A stretch of 64,000 nt of DNA from Rhynchonema sp. JSB1_4 (GCA_030248065.1 JASAMV010006078.1:1-64000); one strand, 5' to 3'. Positions 1 to 14,437 are shown, counted from the first letter of the stretch. Program-made: numbers and translations. Notes: generated by a model not told the origin, from the sequence alone.

Positions 1-58
1 ATATTTAAAATAATATCCTAGAATCAAATATATTTAATGAAAAGCCAGAACAACACAC

Positions 59-3000
59 CTCAACCAGCATGCCAATACCATCTTCGAACTTGAGCACTGC
101 GCCGGGCGATATCTCGAGTCTGGCACCAGGTATGATGTGCAGGTCATCAATTACCGTATACTCGCCACGTGGCAGTTCACTGTTTTCGTACACGATGCCA
201 CCGAGCACTGTCGGCTGCTCGGGACGCTTGAACGGACGGATGTAGCCGAAGATTTCGGTGATGTGCGGCACCTGGAATGCGCTTGGGTTACGGTACATGT
301 ATGGATAAAGCTAGGTACATGGAGGTACACATTTTGTGCACACACAGTGCAGTGCAAATCGTTAGCACACGGTGTGATTTGCTGCACTACGTGAGTTTGT
401 ATCCAACAATTAATTACGGCGTAGGCTGCAGAGTTGAGCCACAAGGCCTCAGCTCAAACCTACGGTCTGGCCTTAGAATAACGCGAGAACCGCTGCTATA
501 AGTGCGAGTTCAATCTATACTTATCCGGTAAACAAAAATACACACAAAAATGTTTCACGTGCTCACCTGTGAATTGCAGGTGGCTGCGAACGGGTCGAGT
601 CGAATCGATGCGAGATTGAATCGAGCGAATTGGTCGAACACTTTCGCCATGAACACATTCAAATCGTTGGTGCCCCAGCTGTTCTCCGATGCGTCGATGC
701 TCTTGGCGTGCTCGGGCAGGTCCGTCGCTATCTCGTATTCGGCCAATGGATTCTGGACATTTATCTATGGCTGGTGAAACATCATATAATTTGTTGGGCT
801 GCATTGGCTCTTGTGCATAAACATTAACCTTAATCCTACCCCTAATTTGAGACTGACCCGAGATAGATGTTCACTATGGCTCAGTTGGCAGGGCGCGCTG
901 TTTATCGACAAAACAAATGTTTCACCACCCCAACACACCTTGAAACAGTTCCTGTGCAGTCTCACATTGGAGCTGCTGACAATCACAGCTGCATAGGGTT
1001 GATTGCGGGGTCGCAAGTGTGGATACGGGTTGATCACTTTATTTTCGCGAATCTCGTTCTGTTCGCTAAATTCCATCGATTGACGCAGTGCGTCCTCATT
1101 CAAACCAATAGACACGATGAATGGGCCTGAAATTGAAAATGGTGAATAACTGATTGCGTTAACGGATCATATGACCTTGTATTGTCATAAAGTCATGAGC
1201 ATGACAACTAGCTTAGTTTAATATTTTGTGCATTTCGTGTTTTTTGTTTCTCAAAGTAAGCAAGACGCACCACTTTTGTGTCATTTTCTTGAGCTTAATA
1301 AACCCGTGGCATAACATTTTTTCGTCTCGTGTTCTCTTTCTCGCAGTTCCTGGACGAACCTGATAGCCCACACATCCAATTTGAATGACATGGGCTTGCA
1401 TTTCAAAAAGACAAATTTTTATAAAATGTGGAATTCCCATTCGCCCCATGCTCACCAGTGTTGTATTTGAACGAGTTCTTGATGATTCTGACTTTTGCCG
1501 GCAAGTTCACCAATTGTGGATGGTCGCGGTTTCTAATGAAAAGTGCGGATCGCGAATTGTTCATGAAATTATTGTCGTCCATCTCCAGGTCCATATTGAC
1601 CGCGGGAGCTATGCGAACGCACATGCCTGTGCCTGAAACATCAGGTGGTTGAAGCTAGGCTATGATCAAGGCAGATAGAACACAAACTAAATGATAAATA
1701 TGTCTTTGGTGGATAAGAACAAAGAATCAAAGAAAAAATTCCTGCAAAAATATGACGGCTATCTAACGCACAGGATTAATCCATGCGCAGATTTGTCTAT
1801 CTTCAGGCCTAAAACAGCCTGAACACGCCTAGAACCCACCAGCTTCGCAGCGTGATCCAGTGAATCTCACAGTCGTCACCGGTTGTCGATCGCGTTGACA
1901 CGAATGCATTTCGAATGAAGGATGATAGTGATTGCGCACAAACGATACGTACGACACAATCACCTGTGTGCGTGAAACATCAGTTGGGCGCACAAATGGC
2001 CGGTGTCGCACTTTATAGCACATACAGCCACACAAATTGGTTTGCATGCCTGTTTGGTCTGAGATCCCCGGCCCACCCGTGCCATACCTGTGGTTTATCC
2101 AACGTGTACCATTGACTCGCACAGAAGTTGCCAACAATCACTCCACCCCATAAATTGTCAGCGATGGTTGTGGGTCGAATGCTTCGATAGCCGGCTGGCC
2201 TGCCTCGAAAGATCACCTCTTGCCGCAGCGGGTAGAAAGGACTGGACGTGTTCTGATGGAAGGTGGCGCCACGAAGACTGCAATTTAAGAGACTTTGGAG
2301 GATTGTTTTTGAAATTGGGGCTCGGATAAGAGGCCAACAGCAGTGTTACTGTACTGCCCAGGTATACTCTGACAAGGCTATGCTGATGTGATACCCGCCA
2401 CACCTTACACCAGGAACCTTTGTAAACCACAAGCACAATACAAGCACGCGTATTCACCAACCGATTGCCAATGAAGTGCGTGCCGTTGATGAACACGGAT
2501 CCACCAACGAAGCTCACATTCAGTCCATCACCCCAATTGTGTTCAATGTAGGACGAGTTCACCCAGACATCGCCGGCTCCGTTGCGAATTTGAATTCCCG
2601 CCATACCCTGATTCAGGCGCACCGTCACGTTGCTGCAAGCAGGATTTACATGGTTGGTAAATTAATGGAATATTTTTGTCTACCTGAGTGTTTTTTCATA
2701 ACGTTCCTTCAAACTAAGGCGTTCGCCGATGAATATAGTTTTATGTTCTAAGCTGAACATTTGCGAACGATCTGACAAGTCCGTTTCAATTTTGCTGGTC
2801 TCAGCTGAAAATGGCGTTGCTGTCAAGGCCTAACTCTTGTTCGTTCTCGAACGAAAAGATTTTCACGCGCCGGTTCTGCATCTGAATGCATTGGAGCTAA
2901 TCTACGTGAGAAAGTGTTCTCTGCTCCAACAGACAACGAAATGCTCATACCATAGGTACCCATGCCTTTAGGACAATCAGGCAAGACGACTGTACCAACA

Positions 3001-6000
3001 CTGGTACCAAACTATGTGATCACGGATCGGATCGGACTGGGCCTGATGTGGTCAAGTGGAATTTTTGGGTCAAAAGAAATTAGTGCGCAAGTACAAATAG
3101 CTTCACAAAGTCTTCTTAACAGTCCGAGAGGCAAGAAATCGCACGTGATCGAGATAGGACCACTCCGATCCCGGCCACCAAGGTTGGCACAGGCACAAAA
3201 GACCATCCGCGCATAGTGCCAACACGCATAACATCCCCAATGAAACATCAACCAGTAGACAATCACCTGAAGGCAGTCTGGTCCCTGACATCAACGGCGA
3301 CAATGCCATTGCCGTAGTTGTCAGCGATGTACGAATTGGTGACATTCAGGCCGTAAATGGGCGCACCATGCAGTCCGGACACGGTCGCAAAGATACGGAA
3401 CTTGATACGGATCTGTCCGGCGACCAAATTGGTCAGTTCAGGAGTTTCGTGCACGACGCCCAGCCACAGTTTGCGGCCGGTGTTTCTGCAAAATACGATT
3501 GCGATAAAAGCTCTTGTTATGCGTATGATTATGGGCCATTGATCGCCAGCTTACACATTCTGCTACCCGGTCGAGTGCTGGGTGAGGTTTGCATAATTGT
3601 TATCATGCCCATTAGGCATGATAACAGACTCGTGTAAACACTGCAAATGTGCATGTGCGTGGAGCGACACAGCACAGAACTGCTACCAACGCCAATAAAA
3701 CCACGTAATCATTGCTCGCAAGAATATTTTCAAAAAGAAAACAATAACCAAACAGCAAGACCAACTGAATGTAGACGCTCTGCGGTATGATGTCGTTGTG
3801 TATGGGCAGTTTGTAGTGTTGTTTCTGGCATGTGGCTCTGTCGGATCCGTCACAAACGAACAGGTACGTTTTGGTGCCCAATTGGGGGTCATTCTTGTTG
3901 GTCATCTGCACAAACTGCAGTGTGTAAACGTAGTCGAGACGCTGGGGCAGTTGCAGTTCCTGAAACAAGAAGGGGCCATGGCTGGGTTACAGCGTGAGAA
4001 ACGTGCGCATTCTGTGTTGTTTTGTTTGTCATGCGTTGTTTCAGGATTTTATGGTGAAAAACCTCGAGCTTTATTGCATATCTGGCGTCTGGATTTTCAA
4101 CTCAAGGCGGTGTTGTAATCTGGTTTGAAAAAATTGATCCAAGAAAACGATCTTCGCGTTCTTTTAACGCAACTCACAGAACAAACCCGCTGTAAATTCT
4201 GGCAAGCCATCATTTTCACATTGATGGAAAATCATCGCACTCTCACTACAAACATAATCTAATGCGTAATATCAAGGTTATGTACATATGTAGCTCACAT
4301 AACCGGTGACACGCAGAAGTCATAGGATACTTAGTGCATTCACACGATTATACTGCCTTCATATTGAAAATACTTATTATTACCGCTAAAAGATTTGCTT
4401 CTTCTGTATTCATTTGGCATTGGGGTTTTTCGACGTGGGTAATTTTACGATTTTTTTGCGTGGCAAACGCGCGTGTAAATGTGTGACCTTATGAATTAGC
4501 CCCGGCGTTGGGTCAACACGTTATTATTTGACTTGCTGAGGTAAAAACAGTGCTGAAAAACACAAACGTAAGAAAATGTGAAAATTATGGGTTATTCAAC
4601 ATTTTTATGTTTTTATCGCGCACGCAACATTCTTGTAATGTCAAGAAGTGAACTCTACAGGATAGAGAGTTTTACTTCGAACCAATTTTCCTCAAACTTC
4701 TCTCACCCCGCAATTTGCAGCAATATAAAACACAATAATTTCTTTCACTGTACATAAATTTTTATGTTGACTTATGGATGAGTCATTTTGACATGTACAC
4801 AAGAAACATTGTGCATCTGTTTATATAATAGGATGTGACACTGGGGCTTTGAAATTTTTAAGTCAGATTTCTGGATATGTACTTGGTCCAGCTCTTGATG
4901 AAGGGGAATTTGGGACAAAATACTCATAACGTTGAAACGTTGAAATGGCCACGTCTAGAACGCGGTAAGCCACTGAAAAGCTGAACTTCAGCTAGGAAAA
5001 CAGCAAAAATAATTAAAAAATCATCAATTTTTGCTGTAATAAGAGTGGGTTTCCGAGGTGCATTTTTAGGCTCATTGCAACCTAAACATTCAAGCCAAAT
5101 TGACAGTCAATCTCTCTAACAATCACACATATTCATCAGGTACTTTTCTATTTTTTTGCGACACACAGCTGAGAGCGAAAAAGGATGAGACGGAAAAAAG
5201 TAAAACAGAACCGAAGAAATAAAAACAAGCAAAACCCACCAAATAACAAGGTGTGCCTCCGGTGAGTGTCGGATCGATAAATGTCCCCGACGGAATGTTC
5301 GCTTCGACAAAGTACGGGAATGAAACATCATTTGCAATTTGGTGCACTTGACAGAAGTCCCAGTGCGGCTCCTCCACCTCGAAATACGATGATTGACGTT
5401 TTCCTGAAGAGGGAATTGTATTCGTTGGTGCCTTGAAACATCAGCTGGTGTCAGTGGGAGTGGACCAAAAGAGGATAATGTTAGCTTCACAAAATATAAG
5501 AGAAAATAACCTTATGTAGTTTTTGGTCAAAAACTTAAAAAAGAAACCAAGAGAACGCATACGTCTGACGCCCTCCTGTGGCACAATGGTAACGGCCTGC
5601 AGTTGACTGCCGACTTTATGTCGATATCGAATGCCATCACCCCAATTGTGTATGATGCGAGTTTCGTTGACGAACACACGACCTGACAAGCAATTGTACT
5701 TTGTGTTTCAGTTATAGTTATTTTGATTTATTTATTTATTTTGATTTTTTTATTTATTTATTTATGCATTTATTTTATTTTGGACGCTCGAAGCTTTGAG
5801 AGTTACTTGTTTCTGATGTCGCTAACTTTGGTGATACATAGAGCCATCAATGATACCAACCGTTGTTATAGGTCGAGGTGAGAAGCTTGGTATCAATATT
5901 TTGTGCTAAATTTGAACAAAACCGTTCTGAGCTTTTTCGACCCGTTGTGAAACATCGCCGCGTGATCGCAATCCAACTAACCATCAGTCGTATTATCAAT

Positions 6001-9000
6001 CACCAATCCGTGACCCCTGTTGTGACTGAATGTTGAATTGGCCACAAGGACAGGTCCACTTGGTTCCACTATCCTCAACGCGTCACCAGCCGAGCGGTAA
6101 ATCCGTAAATCGTTGATGAATGGGGGCACACCGCTGACAAACAGGGCTGCCGTCGCGTTACGACTTGAACTGGAATGGTGGTGCTGGCATGAACGCGCAC
6201 GCACATGGCATGGAGTTTTCAAGCTAACAAGTGTGATCGGATCATATACACTGAATCTGTTCGTCTGGGTCAAAATATTGCTTTCAGTTGATTAAACGAT
6301 TTACGTCAATGCTGGTCGAAACTATCATCATCAGCATGTAAATCCGATGTCGCGCGATCACAAAGTTCCCAAACCGATCTATGTAAACTCTACTCTTGAA
6401 GAACATCACGTGGTACCTAAACGTTTGATAACGACAGAAGTCTGACAAACCCATCATATCCGGCGTAATCGATGTTAACGTATTCCATTCGTGACATTGA
6501 TTGTTTGTGCATCGCCACAAAGTCCGGATCGGACCAGACCAATTTGTGCGGCGCGTTGAGGAACTCGATGCCTTTCCAGTGCCTAGAACATAATACAAAC
6601 AATGTGCTGATGTTTCATGTTGAGCTGCTGTAGACATCAATCATTCGAATAAAAATAAACAATCTGCTGATGTTTCACATAGCCGTGTAACTACAAAAGC
6701 GTAGTCTAACCGTCGCCATCCGTTGAACGTCGGCGGACCCCAACATGTGATGCCGATATCGTCCTCGCCCTGGCATAGGCCCTCGGTTAGGGGGATCCTG
6801 TATAGGGGGTGGACGGTTCAATTTGTGCAAAGTACGAACTTGCTCAGATGCAGCAGTCGATGGATTGGCAAATAGACATTGTTGCCGTTATAATGCCCGT
6901 AGAAGAGCAGATACATTGACGTTTCAACATCAAGTCAGTAAAACGCAAGAAATGAATCAGATGCCAACTTGTAGGTGTCGTGCCACGCGGGACAGTCCCA
7001 CAGATTGTTAACGGTCGGCGTTTCGTTGCAAGCAGGACGCGGCATCACAAACGGGTACGTGTCGTTGTTGCGTCTGAACCAACGCCAAAATCCGCCGCCG
7101 CCAAATCCCATTGACTGACATGCCACTTGGAAATCCGTACGTGTCCAGCTGGAATTAATCAGTAAAGTGTTTGGTGTACGGCGTAGTCGCTGTGATGATG
7201 ACCTGAGGCACCGCTTTTCCAAAGTAGAGAGCAGGCTGTTGTTATTTCTCGGATGATTGGTGCTCCACACATTACTGTTGTGAAACAATTTTTGCGTTGT
7301 TCGAAATTAGTGGCGTCGGAAAATATCGTATTCCATGGCAGGACAACTGGATTATAGTAAGCTTGATTCCAGCCAAGATATTGAGCTCGAGCGGTGTCGA
7401 ACCCGCAGCCGTCACCCCACAACAACCAACAATACAACCCACTGCGCTACGGTCACACCAACGTACTTTGTCTGTTTCGTGCACACCGCACGCCACTTGT
7501 CTCTGAATTGCACCTGCAATCGACCCTGTGACACTGCTGGACCGTCAGTGAGACGAAATGTCGGTAGTTTGTCATCGTAGTTGGACGTCTCTTGATAAGG
7601 CAGGAAACTGATACGCGACCAGATCGTGCCCTGAAATGCAAAGGTGGAATTGATTGTCTGGGCTTGTTTGAAACAGGGTGATTATCGATTTTGTTGTTTG
7701 TTCTTAGCTTTTTTGTGGGATTAACATTGTTTGAATTCTTCCACAGTTGCTCCGACGGCTGACACAAGAGTCTTTCAATCTCTTTTTCCTGCTTCTCAAA
7801 TCTGTTTTGTGGATTGTTCCCTCGCGCCAGGTGGGTATTCTATCGTGCATAATTCCATGTCGCATGGAGATAATTTTAGTGCCACGCTTCTTGGAAAATC
7901 CCATCAGATTAACTTGTTCAAGTAATTCTCCTGTTCCAGATCTTAAATTCTCTCGGCACAGAGCAGCGTGTAATACAATATTGGTCCCATGTGACGATTT
8001 ACGTATTTGCTGAATAGACGTTTTTCGAATTTTCGTGACAAAACTTGCATGTGTTTTACCGTTGACCACTGGTCAAAAATCTCTTCAAGCGAGAATTATT
8101 GAGTGGAAGTTTGCGACAGATTTCCTTTCACGCATAAAAAGAAATTTTAGGCACCTGAAATGTTCACTGCGTGTAAAATTGCGGAGTTCTTCTAACATAA
8201 CGCTGCACTTGCATTCAAATAAACATTTCCATAATTATGGAATATGCGGTTGCGTTGTTATTCTCGCGGACAAACCGCTATGAACGGGTACGTTGTTATA
8301 TTCAATTGATGTTGTTGCTCAAAACAGGTCCCGTCAGAGTACTATAGGTTCTGGTGCTATAAATTGAGCTATGGCATCTAGGTAGGTACGCACATTTTGT
8401 GAATTAAACCCAAACCGCACACATAAATCCAACCTTAAACCGGTTTGATGTGCAATACCCACCAAACCTATGGGATTCCATAAAGGACGGGACAGGATAT
8501 GTTCAGTCAGCGATTATAACACTACATGACGAGAGGTGCGCCTGCGCTTCCTGCATTGTATTTCATTTCATTTATTCTTCCCCCCTCCCTGTCGCCTGCC
8601 GGTACCCCCCCCCCCCCCTTTTTTCAGGATATATGTATCGTGTTATCGTGACATAGCCAATTTTTTTGTTTCTTTTCCACTTCCCCCCCCCCAACCAAAC
8701 CCATTCAGTCAACGACTATGACACTGCATGACGAGAGGTGGTGCGCCTGCGCTTCCTGCATTGTATTTCATTTCATTTATTTCTAACGGAAATGCCACGC
8801 GCATGCACCACGGGGCAATCATTATGTGACCTATAAACACGACGGACTTTGGGAAGATACAGTGCCCTTATTTTTTTTTTTTTATGTATATCGTTTCTAG
8901 GTGCCGCGCATGCACCACGGGGCAATCATTATTACCTATAATTTGGGAAGATACATGCCCATGTATATTCGGCACAGCTCGATCAGACACAAAAAAGGCA

Positions 9001-10379
9001 GCTACCTGATTTAATTTCATATAAAATAAATAAGCCCAGTTTGGGCGACGGTTAAATGCAACTTTCCAGGATTGTTGGTGGTTTATAAAAACAAAACCTG
9101 CAAAAATTGGAACACACACACACACACACGAATCAAGCTCGCTGAGGCGTGAATGATGTTTGGGCTCGTTTTTTTGCTTCATGATTTTTATATTCTGTAC
9201 TGCATGCTCTAGGTGTATGCGGTCGCTTTACACACCTGTGCTATTTTGGCGTGGGAAAGAAAATAGAAGCCTTAGCGAAAAGCAGTCTTGAGAAATGCAA
9301 ATGAGAATGCTGCACTTTGTGGCACGTTGGCCTAAACCCTACGTTAATCTCTGTGACTGTTCAGTCACACACGACAACTTGGCCCAACATGTTCAGGACC
9401 AGTCGGTCAGCCATATTCTTAGCCAGTTTGTCTCCAGCCGGGCCTGATATACGCTGTTGGGCCTCCGTGCCCGAAAGCGGGTGGTCTCGGATGGGGGGGA
9501 CTGAACGGGTTCGCAAAATACCCTAACACCTCAACCCATTTAATCAAAGATCAACTTCAAAAAATGGATGTGTCCGCCAACACAACAACACTCACCACGG
9601 CATACAACGTGCCGCGCACTTTCATTCCAACACCAGAGTCGAAGTATATCTTGACACCGGTCTCAACGGTAAGGGTGACCCCTGGGTCGACATGGATGTC
9701 TCTTGTCACACGATAAGGACTGTTAGCAGCGCGTAGTGTTTGATTGACCGTGTAGGTGCCACCTGCGAATTCGAAAGTTTGCATTTACCACTTTTGTATG
9801 ACGAATCCCGATCGTGTCAGCATGAAGGGAAGGCTTAATAAACAACGGGCAAAACTAGCTGCTATTATCGGTTTGTGAACACGGGTATTGATGGATGAGA
9901 TCCGCTGGTCAGTCAAAAATGCCTTTTTGTGCTGCTATAGGGGCAGTCATGAGCGTGCTTGACTGGGTATAGATATACTTCACCGATGGACATGATAACA
10001 GATGTGAAAGACGTTCAAGAATCCAGTGACTGTTGTGCCATCGACTATTCAATGTTTCAGCAACAGGCAGTGATATTTTCAGCACAGCACCCATTTGGCT
10101 AACCAAAAAAATTGCCACTGGAAGCCGATAATGAAGAGCCCGGGACGCACCTATAGTCTGATACTGCACCCTCTGCAGGGGTATTCCATCCTCGATGGGG
10201 TAATCGTCAAGTAGATCCTGAGGTTGATTGATCTGACCATCTGCGTACTGTGGCACAAAAATGGCGAATAGTGGAATTAGGCAGATTAGCACCGGTAGAG
10301 GATAGTACAAAATGGCAGTTGGGCCTTTCTTTGGCATTTTGAAGTTTTGGTCCTTTGTTTCAGGCCTTTTTTCAGGCAT
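59..10379 (-). CDS. Bark beetle/anakonda-like junction protein (3' part missing)
   Basis: Homologue of the large transmembrane protein that organises tricellular junctions in insect epithelia. Exons, 5' to 3': 10379-10151, 9762-9596, 7630-7467, 7148-6969, 6797-6711, 6582-6451, 6169-5982, 5682-5563, 5403-5240, 3959-3766, 3485-3267, 2632-2462, 2199-2088, 1963-1840, 1632-1456, 1126-939, 764-567, 271-59. They join in phase to 1009 codons. The first exon gives a signal peptide (hydrophobic stretch LPVLICLIPLFAIFV); an internal Met at 10337 is an alternative start. An SRCR-like domain spans exons 3-5 (RWRAVCT-type core DKWRAVCTKQTNWT, then ACQSMGFGGG and GITCWGPPTFNGW). Right-handed beta-helix segments follow (YVNIDYAGYDG, HNWGDG, NSYIADNYGNG, NNLWGG-like DNLWGG). 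Exon 18 (GGIVYENSELPRGEYTV) restarts the pattern of exon 2 (GGTYTVNQTL), so the window holds one full unit of the repeated ectodomain plus the start of the next. Introns 9595-7631, 5239-3960 and 3266-2633 hold no recognisable gene. Family call is from memory of the insect protein. Confidence 0.86.
8504..8962. repeat. Imperfect direct duplications inside the 2-kb bark beetle-like intron
   Basis: A segment of about 75 bp (CAGTCARCGAYTATRACACT, then ATGACGAGAGG, ending in TTTCATTTCATTTATT) occurs at 8504-8578 and again at 8706-8782. A second unit (GCATGCACCACGGGGCAATC, then GGGAAGATACA) occurs at 8798-8867 and 8906-8962. Runs of C (8605-8620, 8685-8692) and T separate them. No coding capacity is evident. 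They look like recent local duplications of non-coding DNA. Confidence 0.7.
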
Positions 10380-13252
10380 TTTGTTTGGTCAGGTTAAAAG
10401 CTGACTGATGATGTCAATAGTCCAGTTGCATATTTTTGGCGCCAGTTTGTTGATTTAGCGCCTGATATTTTCTGAGACAATTATGGTATAGTGTCAAGCA
10501 AAAAACAAAAGCGCCCATTTTCAAAAATATAAATAATGCTGGCCACTGATACTGATAAGAAAAAACGGGTTACATAATACGCACAGAAAGTACCAAAACC
10601 AAATGTACTGGTGTTATAAAAGCCAATGCTGAAAGCCTTTGCTTTTTTCACACAAGTGACTTGGGTTTGTATTATTGAACATAGGGGCTACAAGGTTTAC
10701 GCAGGTGCGTTACGCACACCTGAATAAAGTTATGACTCATGCTTGTGGGTTTGAAAAAGTTGCGAAACAGTTCCTAGTTTCGGCACCGAACTATAACCAC
10801 CTGATAGGGATAATGAAACACCTACCAAGATCGGAGAACCTGCTGCAGAGAACTAAAGAAACAGGCTGTGCGTGACAATGAAAATGTGGAATCATATCAA
10901 AGACGCACTGAAATAATTTTTGAACGAAGACACAGCCGAAAATCATCGTGAATGACTAAGAACTAAGTCAACAAGTGAAGTCAACATGCAAACACACGCA
11001 CACATACGCCGCTGGTTGATAGAAAAAGAAAGGCCCAAGTGAAAATATTCAAATTGCAAACACGCTTGCGCCGTAGCACTGTGCTGTAATGTGATTTCGA
11101 TTTTTTCAAAGTCATGCAATATGCACAAATGTGTAACACGCATGTGCAATGGGCATGTACACCCAGTTTGGTTGTTGAATCATGAACAAGTGCAGTGTGT
11201 GGAATTTTGCTGAAAAATTTGTGCGCGTGTTTTTCAGGGAGAATACACCAATATTATCAGAGACTGTGTGTAGAATGCAGCGCGGACAACAAAATAATAC
11301 GTATAAAATAACGTGCTGTTGACATGCCGAGTTTCCAACCAATGTTTAGTTGGTGTTTGTTGTGTATATTTTGCAGCACTCTGAGCCAACGTAGCGCATA
11401 AACCAGCCTGGGAAAGATAGCAGAGAGTGACTAGGCACAGGTACACCTTGGACACACTAGGCATACGTTCTGAGCAGGTATGTACGCACCTTTTTACGTA
11501 TGCGAAAATACACAAAGGTGGCTGTATACACCTGTCCCGCGTGTGACTAGCGCGTGTAGCACTATACATACATATGCGTATATTGATTGGTAAAGCAAGG
11601 ACATATCCTAGCAAGGTGGCTTCGGTTTTGCTCGCCTGTTCCCAAGGTGAGATGTCCTGGGGCTGTGATGTATAGGTGACTATAAATATACATACAGGAA
11701 CTCCATATGACCAACAGACCACTATTTTACACGAGCCCTAGTACTACGCAATGCACCACACTGGACTGAATGAATGAATGACTGGTTTATTGCATCCAAG
11801 AGTTAACATTGTGGTATATGACATAACCAGTGGGATGATGATTAGCTACTGTGACTGGTTATTATTTTAGGGTGGTTCGCAACGGATAACCACCACATTT
11901 TATTACATACATATGGTGCCATGCACTATGGGTCACAAACCCACACAAGTGACCAACCGGAACTTTTGTGGCCAACTTATGTATGATCTATGGCATAGAC
12001 TACATTGGACTTGCTGGCTTTCGGGTGGCGCGCGCCCCCAATTGCTGCTGCAGAGTGTGGTCTATGGTTTCTACCTACGTTTGGCACAATGTACATTTGA
12101 AAGTAGTACCGGTGATCTTGTGTTTTTGTGTTAAAATTGGGTGCGGTCAATGGCTTTGACTATGAGCTGACGAAAGTTTCGTGAAAAATCAGTTTGCATT
12201 CGCTCGGCACTGATCTGCTTCATGACTGCGCAGCTCATTCATTAAAGCATGTGAGTGGACCAATCTTTAACATAAAACTAGCTTGCTATGCTTTATGCCA
12301 AAAATATTTCCACGTGCAACCCACGGCCCAGATTGACCTGTCCCAAGGGACATACCGTTTAGTCATGGCGGGATGTAATAGGAAAAAGGGCTGACGACAA
12401 ACTTCCAGCTGGCTCATTGACTCAACGTGCAGCGTTTTGGAACGCGAAAAATTTCGAAAACCTGCATTTTGAAACCATTTCAATTTCCGAGATGCGGTGT
12501 CATGGTGACGAACATTGCTGCTCATACAAACTCACGACAATGATACAATTTTCGTTCCCGACTCCCGATATGACCAACGCGCCATAATAAAAGTGTTCTG
12601 TATACACGTGAACAATTGTTTCCGGTCACCTTGTACCTTCATGCCTTGGTGTGTGTAACGGAGAATCGCCTGGTCATTGTTTCACAAGTTTGATCGAGCA
12701 AAGATAATTCGCAACCCCGCATAAGTTATGTTTCAGACGATCGAACTTGTAAATTTTAGGGCATCGTATTTGCAACAGAACCACGTGCATCAGGGCCAGG
12801 TTCCGAAAATATAATGCACTCAACTTTCTGTTCTCACTTTGTGCAGTTTTGTCAGATGACGACAAACCCAAAATAATAATAGCATCCGAATCCAGCCAAG
12901 CCCAAATGCAATGCACATGCTTTCTCTTTGTTATGTGTGTTGGATGTTATGTACATTTCTTTGCGTAAGCTGTAACGACAAACACGACGAAAGGAATTGA
13001 AACTTTTATGGATTTTTGTTGTCACCCAGTGCCTGTCTCGGCTTTGGATGCAATGCTCACCAAAAAAACGCGCAGCGTCGTCGTTGATAGTTGAGGCTGT
13101 GCTCTAACTCGAAGGAAGAATCACTACTTGCTGTAAGCAATAACTAAATTATGTAATCCCAAGTGCGATAACGAACAAATAACCTATGTATGTTTCGGAC
13201 AGTACACGCCCAATATCGCAATCCGATCTGCATTTTGATGGAACACCTTTAA
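10380..13252. other. Gene-free stretch upstream of the bark beetle-like gene
   Basis: No gene is recognised. The minus-strand frame 11722-11234 is open for 162 codons. From the Met at 11464 it would start with a signal-peptide-like stretch (VYLCLVTLCYLSQAGLCATL), but composition is ordinary, no family is recognised, and no splice partner was found. The interval should contain the promoter of the minus-strand gene that starts at 10379, but no specific promoter element can be defended. Confidence 0.4.
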
Positions 13253-13846
13253 AGGGGAAATTGGACATTCCTTTTTGCCCTTCAAACTTTACAAGGGCTT
13301 AGATAACAGTTTGGACATCACAAAAGTCAAATCACTTGTTGCCAATTCTCAGACGTGCAACCACAAGATGCAAATAAAGAGGAACCACCAGGAAGAAAAA
13401 TCGCCGCGGACCGGCCGAATTTCTACCTGCACATTCAGGGTTTCAAATGGTCTCGACGCGATCTGCCAATGTTTGCGTCAGAACAAAATGTTCCATGGTG
13501 CACCAGCCAACTTGCCACATCTCGCAAAAGAAATTTCGAAAATTTTCGTCATTCTCTTTCATTGCGTGCGGCATCGCCCGTGCCACCAGCGTGGCGAGCG
13601 AGCTGAAACATTTTATTCTGACGCAAACATTAGCAGATCGCGTCGAGGCCATTTGAAACCCTGAATGTGCAGGTAGAAATTCGGCCGGTCCGCGGCAAAT
13701 TTTCTTCCCGGCGGTTCCTTTTGAACTGCATCTCATGGATGCATCTTAGCAAATTCATACTAAATAATTTGAGTTTTGTGATGGCCAGACTGCAGTCTAA
13801 GCACTAGCAAAGTTTGAAGGGCGATTAGGAATGTGCAATTTCCCCT
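13253..13846. mobile_element. 594-bp foldback MITE flanked by TTAA
   Basis: The two halves are inverted repeats. The left end reads AGGGGAAATTGGACATTCC and the right end is its near-complement; inner arms with CGGACCGGCCGAATTTCTAC and TCGACGCGATCTGC are mirrored at 13627-13710. TTAA is present on both sides (13249-13252 and 13847-13850), the target duplication typical of piggyBac-type insertion. The open frames inside are mirror images of each other created by the palindrome, so no transposase is encoded. A non-autonomous element is the simplest reading; assignment to piggyBac rests only on TTAA. Confidence 0.75.
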
Positions 13847-14437
13847 TTAAGGTTTTGTATAGTGAAAACGGTCACACAAGTGGCGAGTATGGATCAGTAT
13901 TGGTTCCGTCGACTTACCGTAACGATGTGGACAGCGAGCTAAATTGTAAAGAACGCAATAGTTTTCTGTCAAATGTAATGTTAACGATGTTTTTTTAGCT
14001 AACTTGCCTTTGAATCTTTCAATGCTTTTCACTAACCGAGCAAGCTTGTCTGCGCAGAAAATAGGAATTAGGTCACAAAAACAAAACAGTGCACGACGCG
14101 CCTGACTCCAAACGCAATCCATAAAATTAAAAACACAAATCTCTCGGTGTCTTACTGACAAGCAATAAGCATATGATTAACAACTTCAGGAACCATTGTT
14201 ACGAATTCGTATCTTGAGAGTCAGAGCATTATGAATAATTTACATAGTGGGACAAGGAATAACAACATACGAAAATCACACAAATACAGAAGACCAATAC
14301 GACAGTGTGCAAAAGACGCAGCAAAACTTTCATGTTTCCCATTCTGGAATCAAACAAACAGTCAGATTTTTCACTTTTTTTGTGGTTTGGAACAAGATTT
14401 CTGTGTCATAAAACTCTACAACTGCATATTCAGAGGA
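13847..14437. other. Spacer 3' of the DUF268 gene
   Basis: A minus-strand frame (14161-13847) is open for about 104 codons but runs into the MITE end, has no recognised homology and no splice context. Probably 3' flanking DNA of the DUF268 gene. Confidence 0.4.

Noticed and set aside
9317..9526. Overlapping open frames on both strands in the bark beetle-like intron
   Set aside because: No recognisable motif, and neighbouring bark beetle-like exons join in phase without this segment.
11234..11722. 162-codon minus-strand frame with a signal-peptide-like internal segment
   Set aside because: No family match, no splice context and ordinary composition; frames this long occur by chance in 4 kb of spacer.
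13275..13736. Several mutually similar open frames on both strands
   Set aside because: They are mirror images caused by the 594-bp palindrome, not separate genes.
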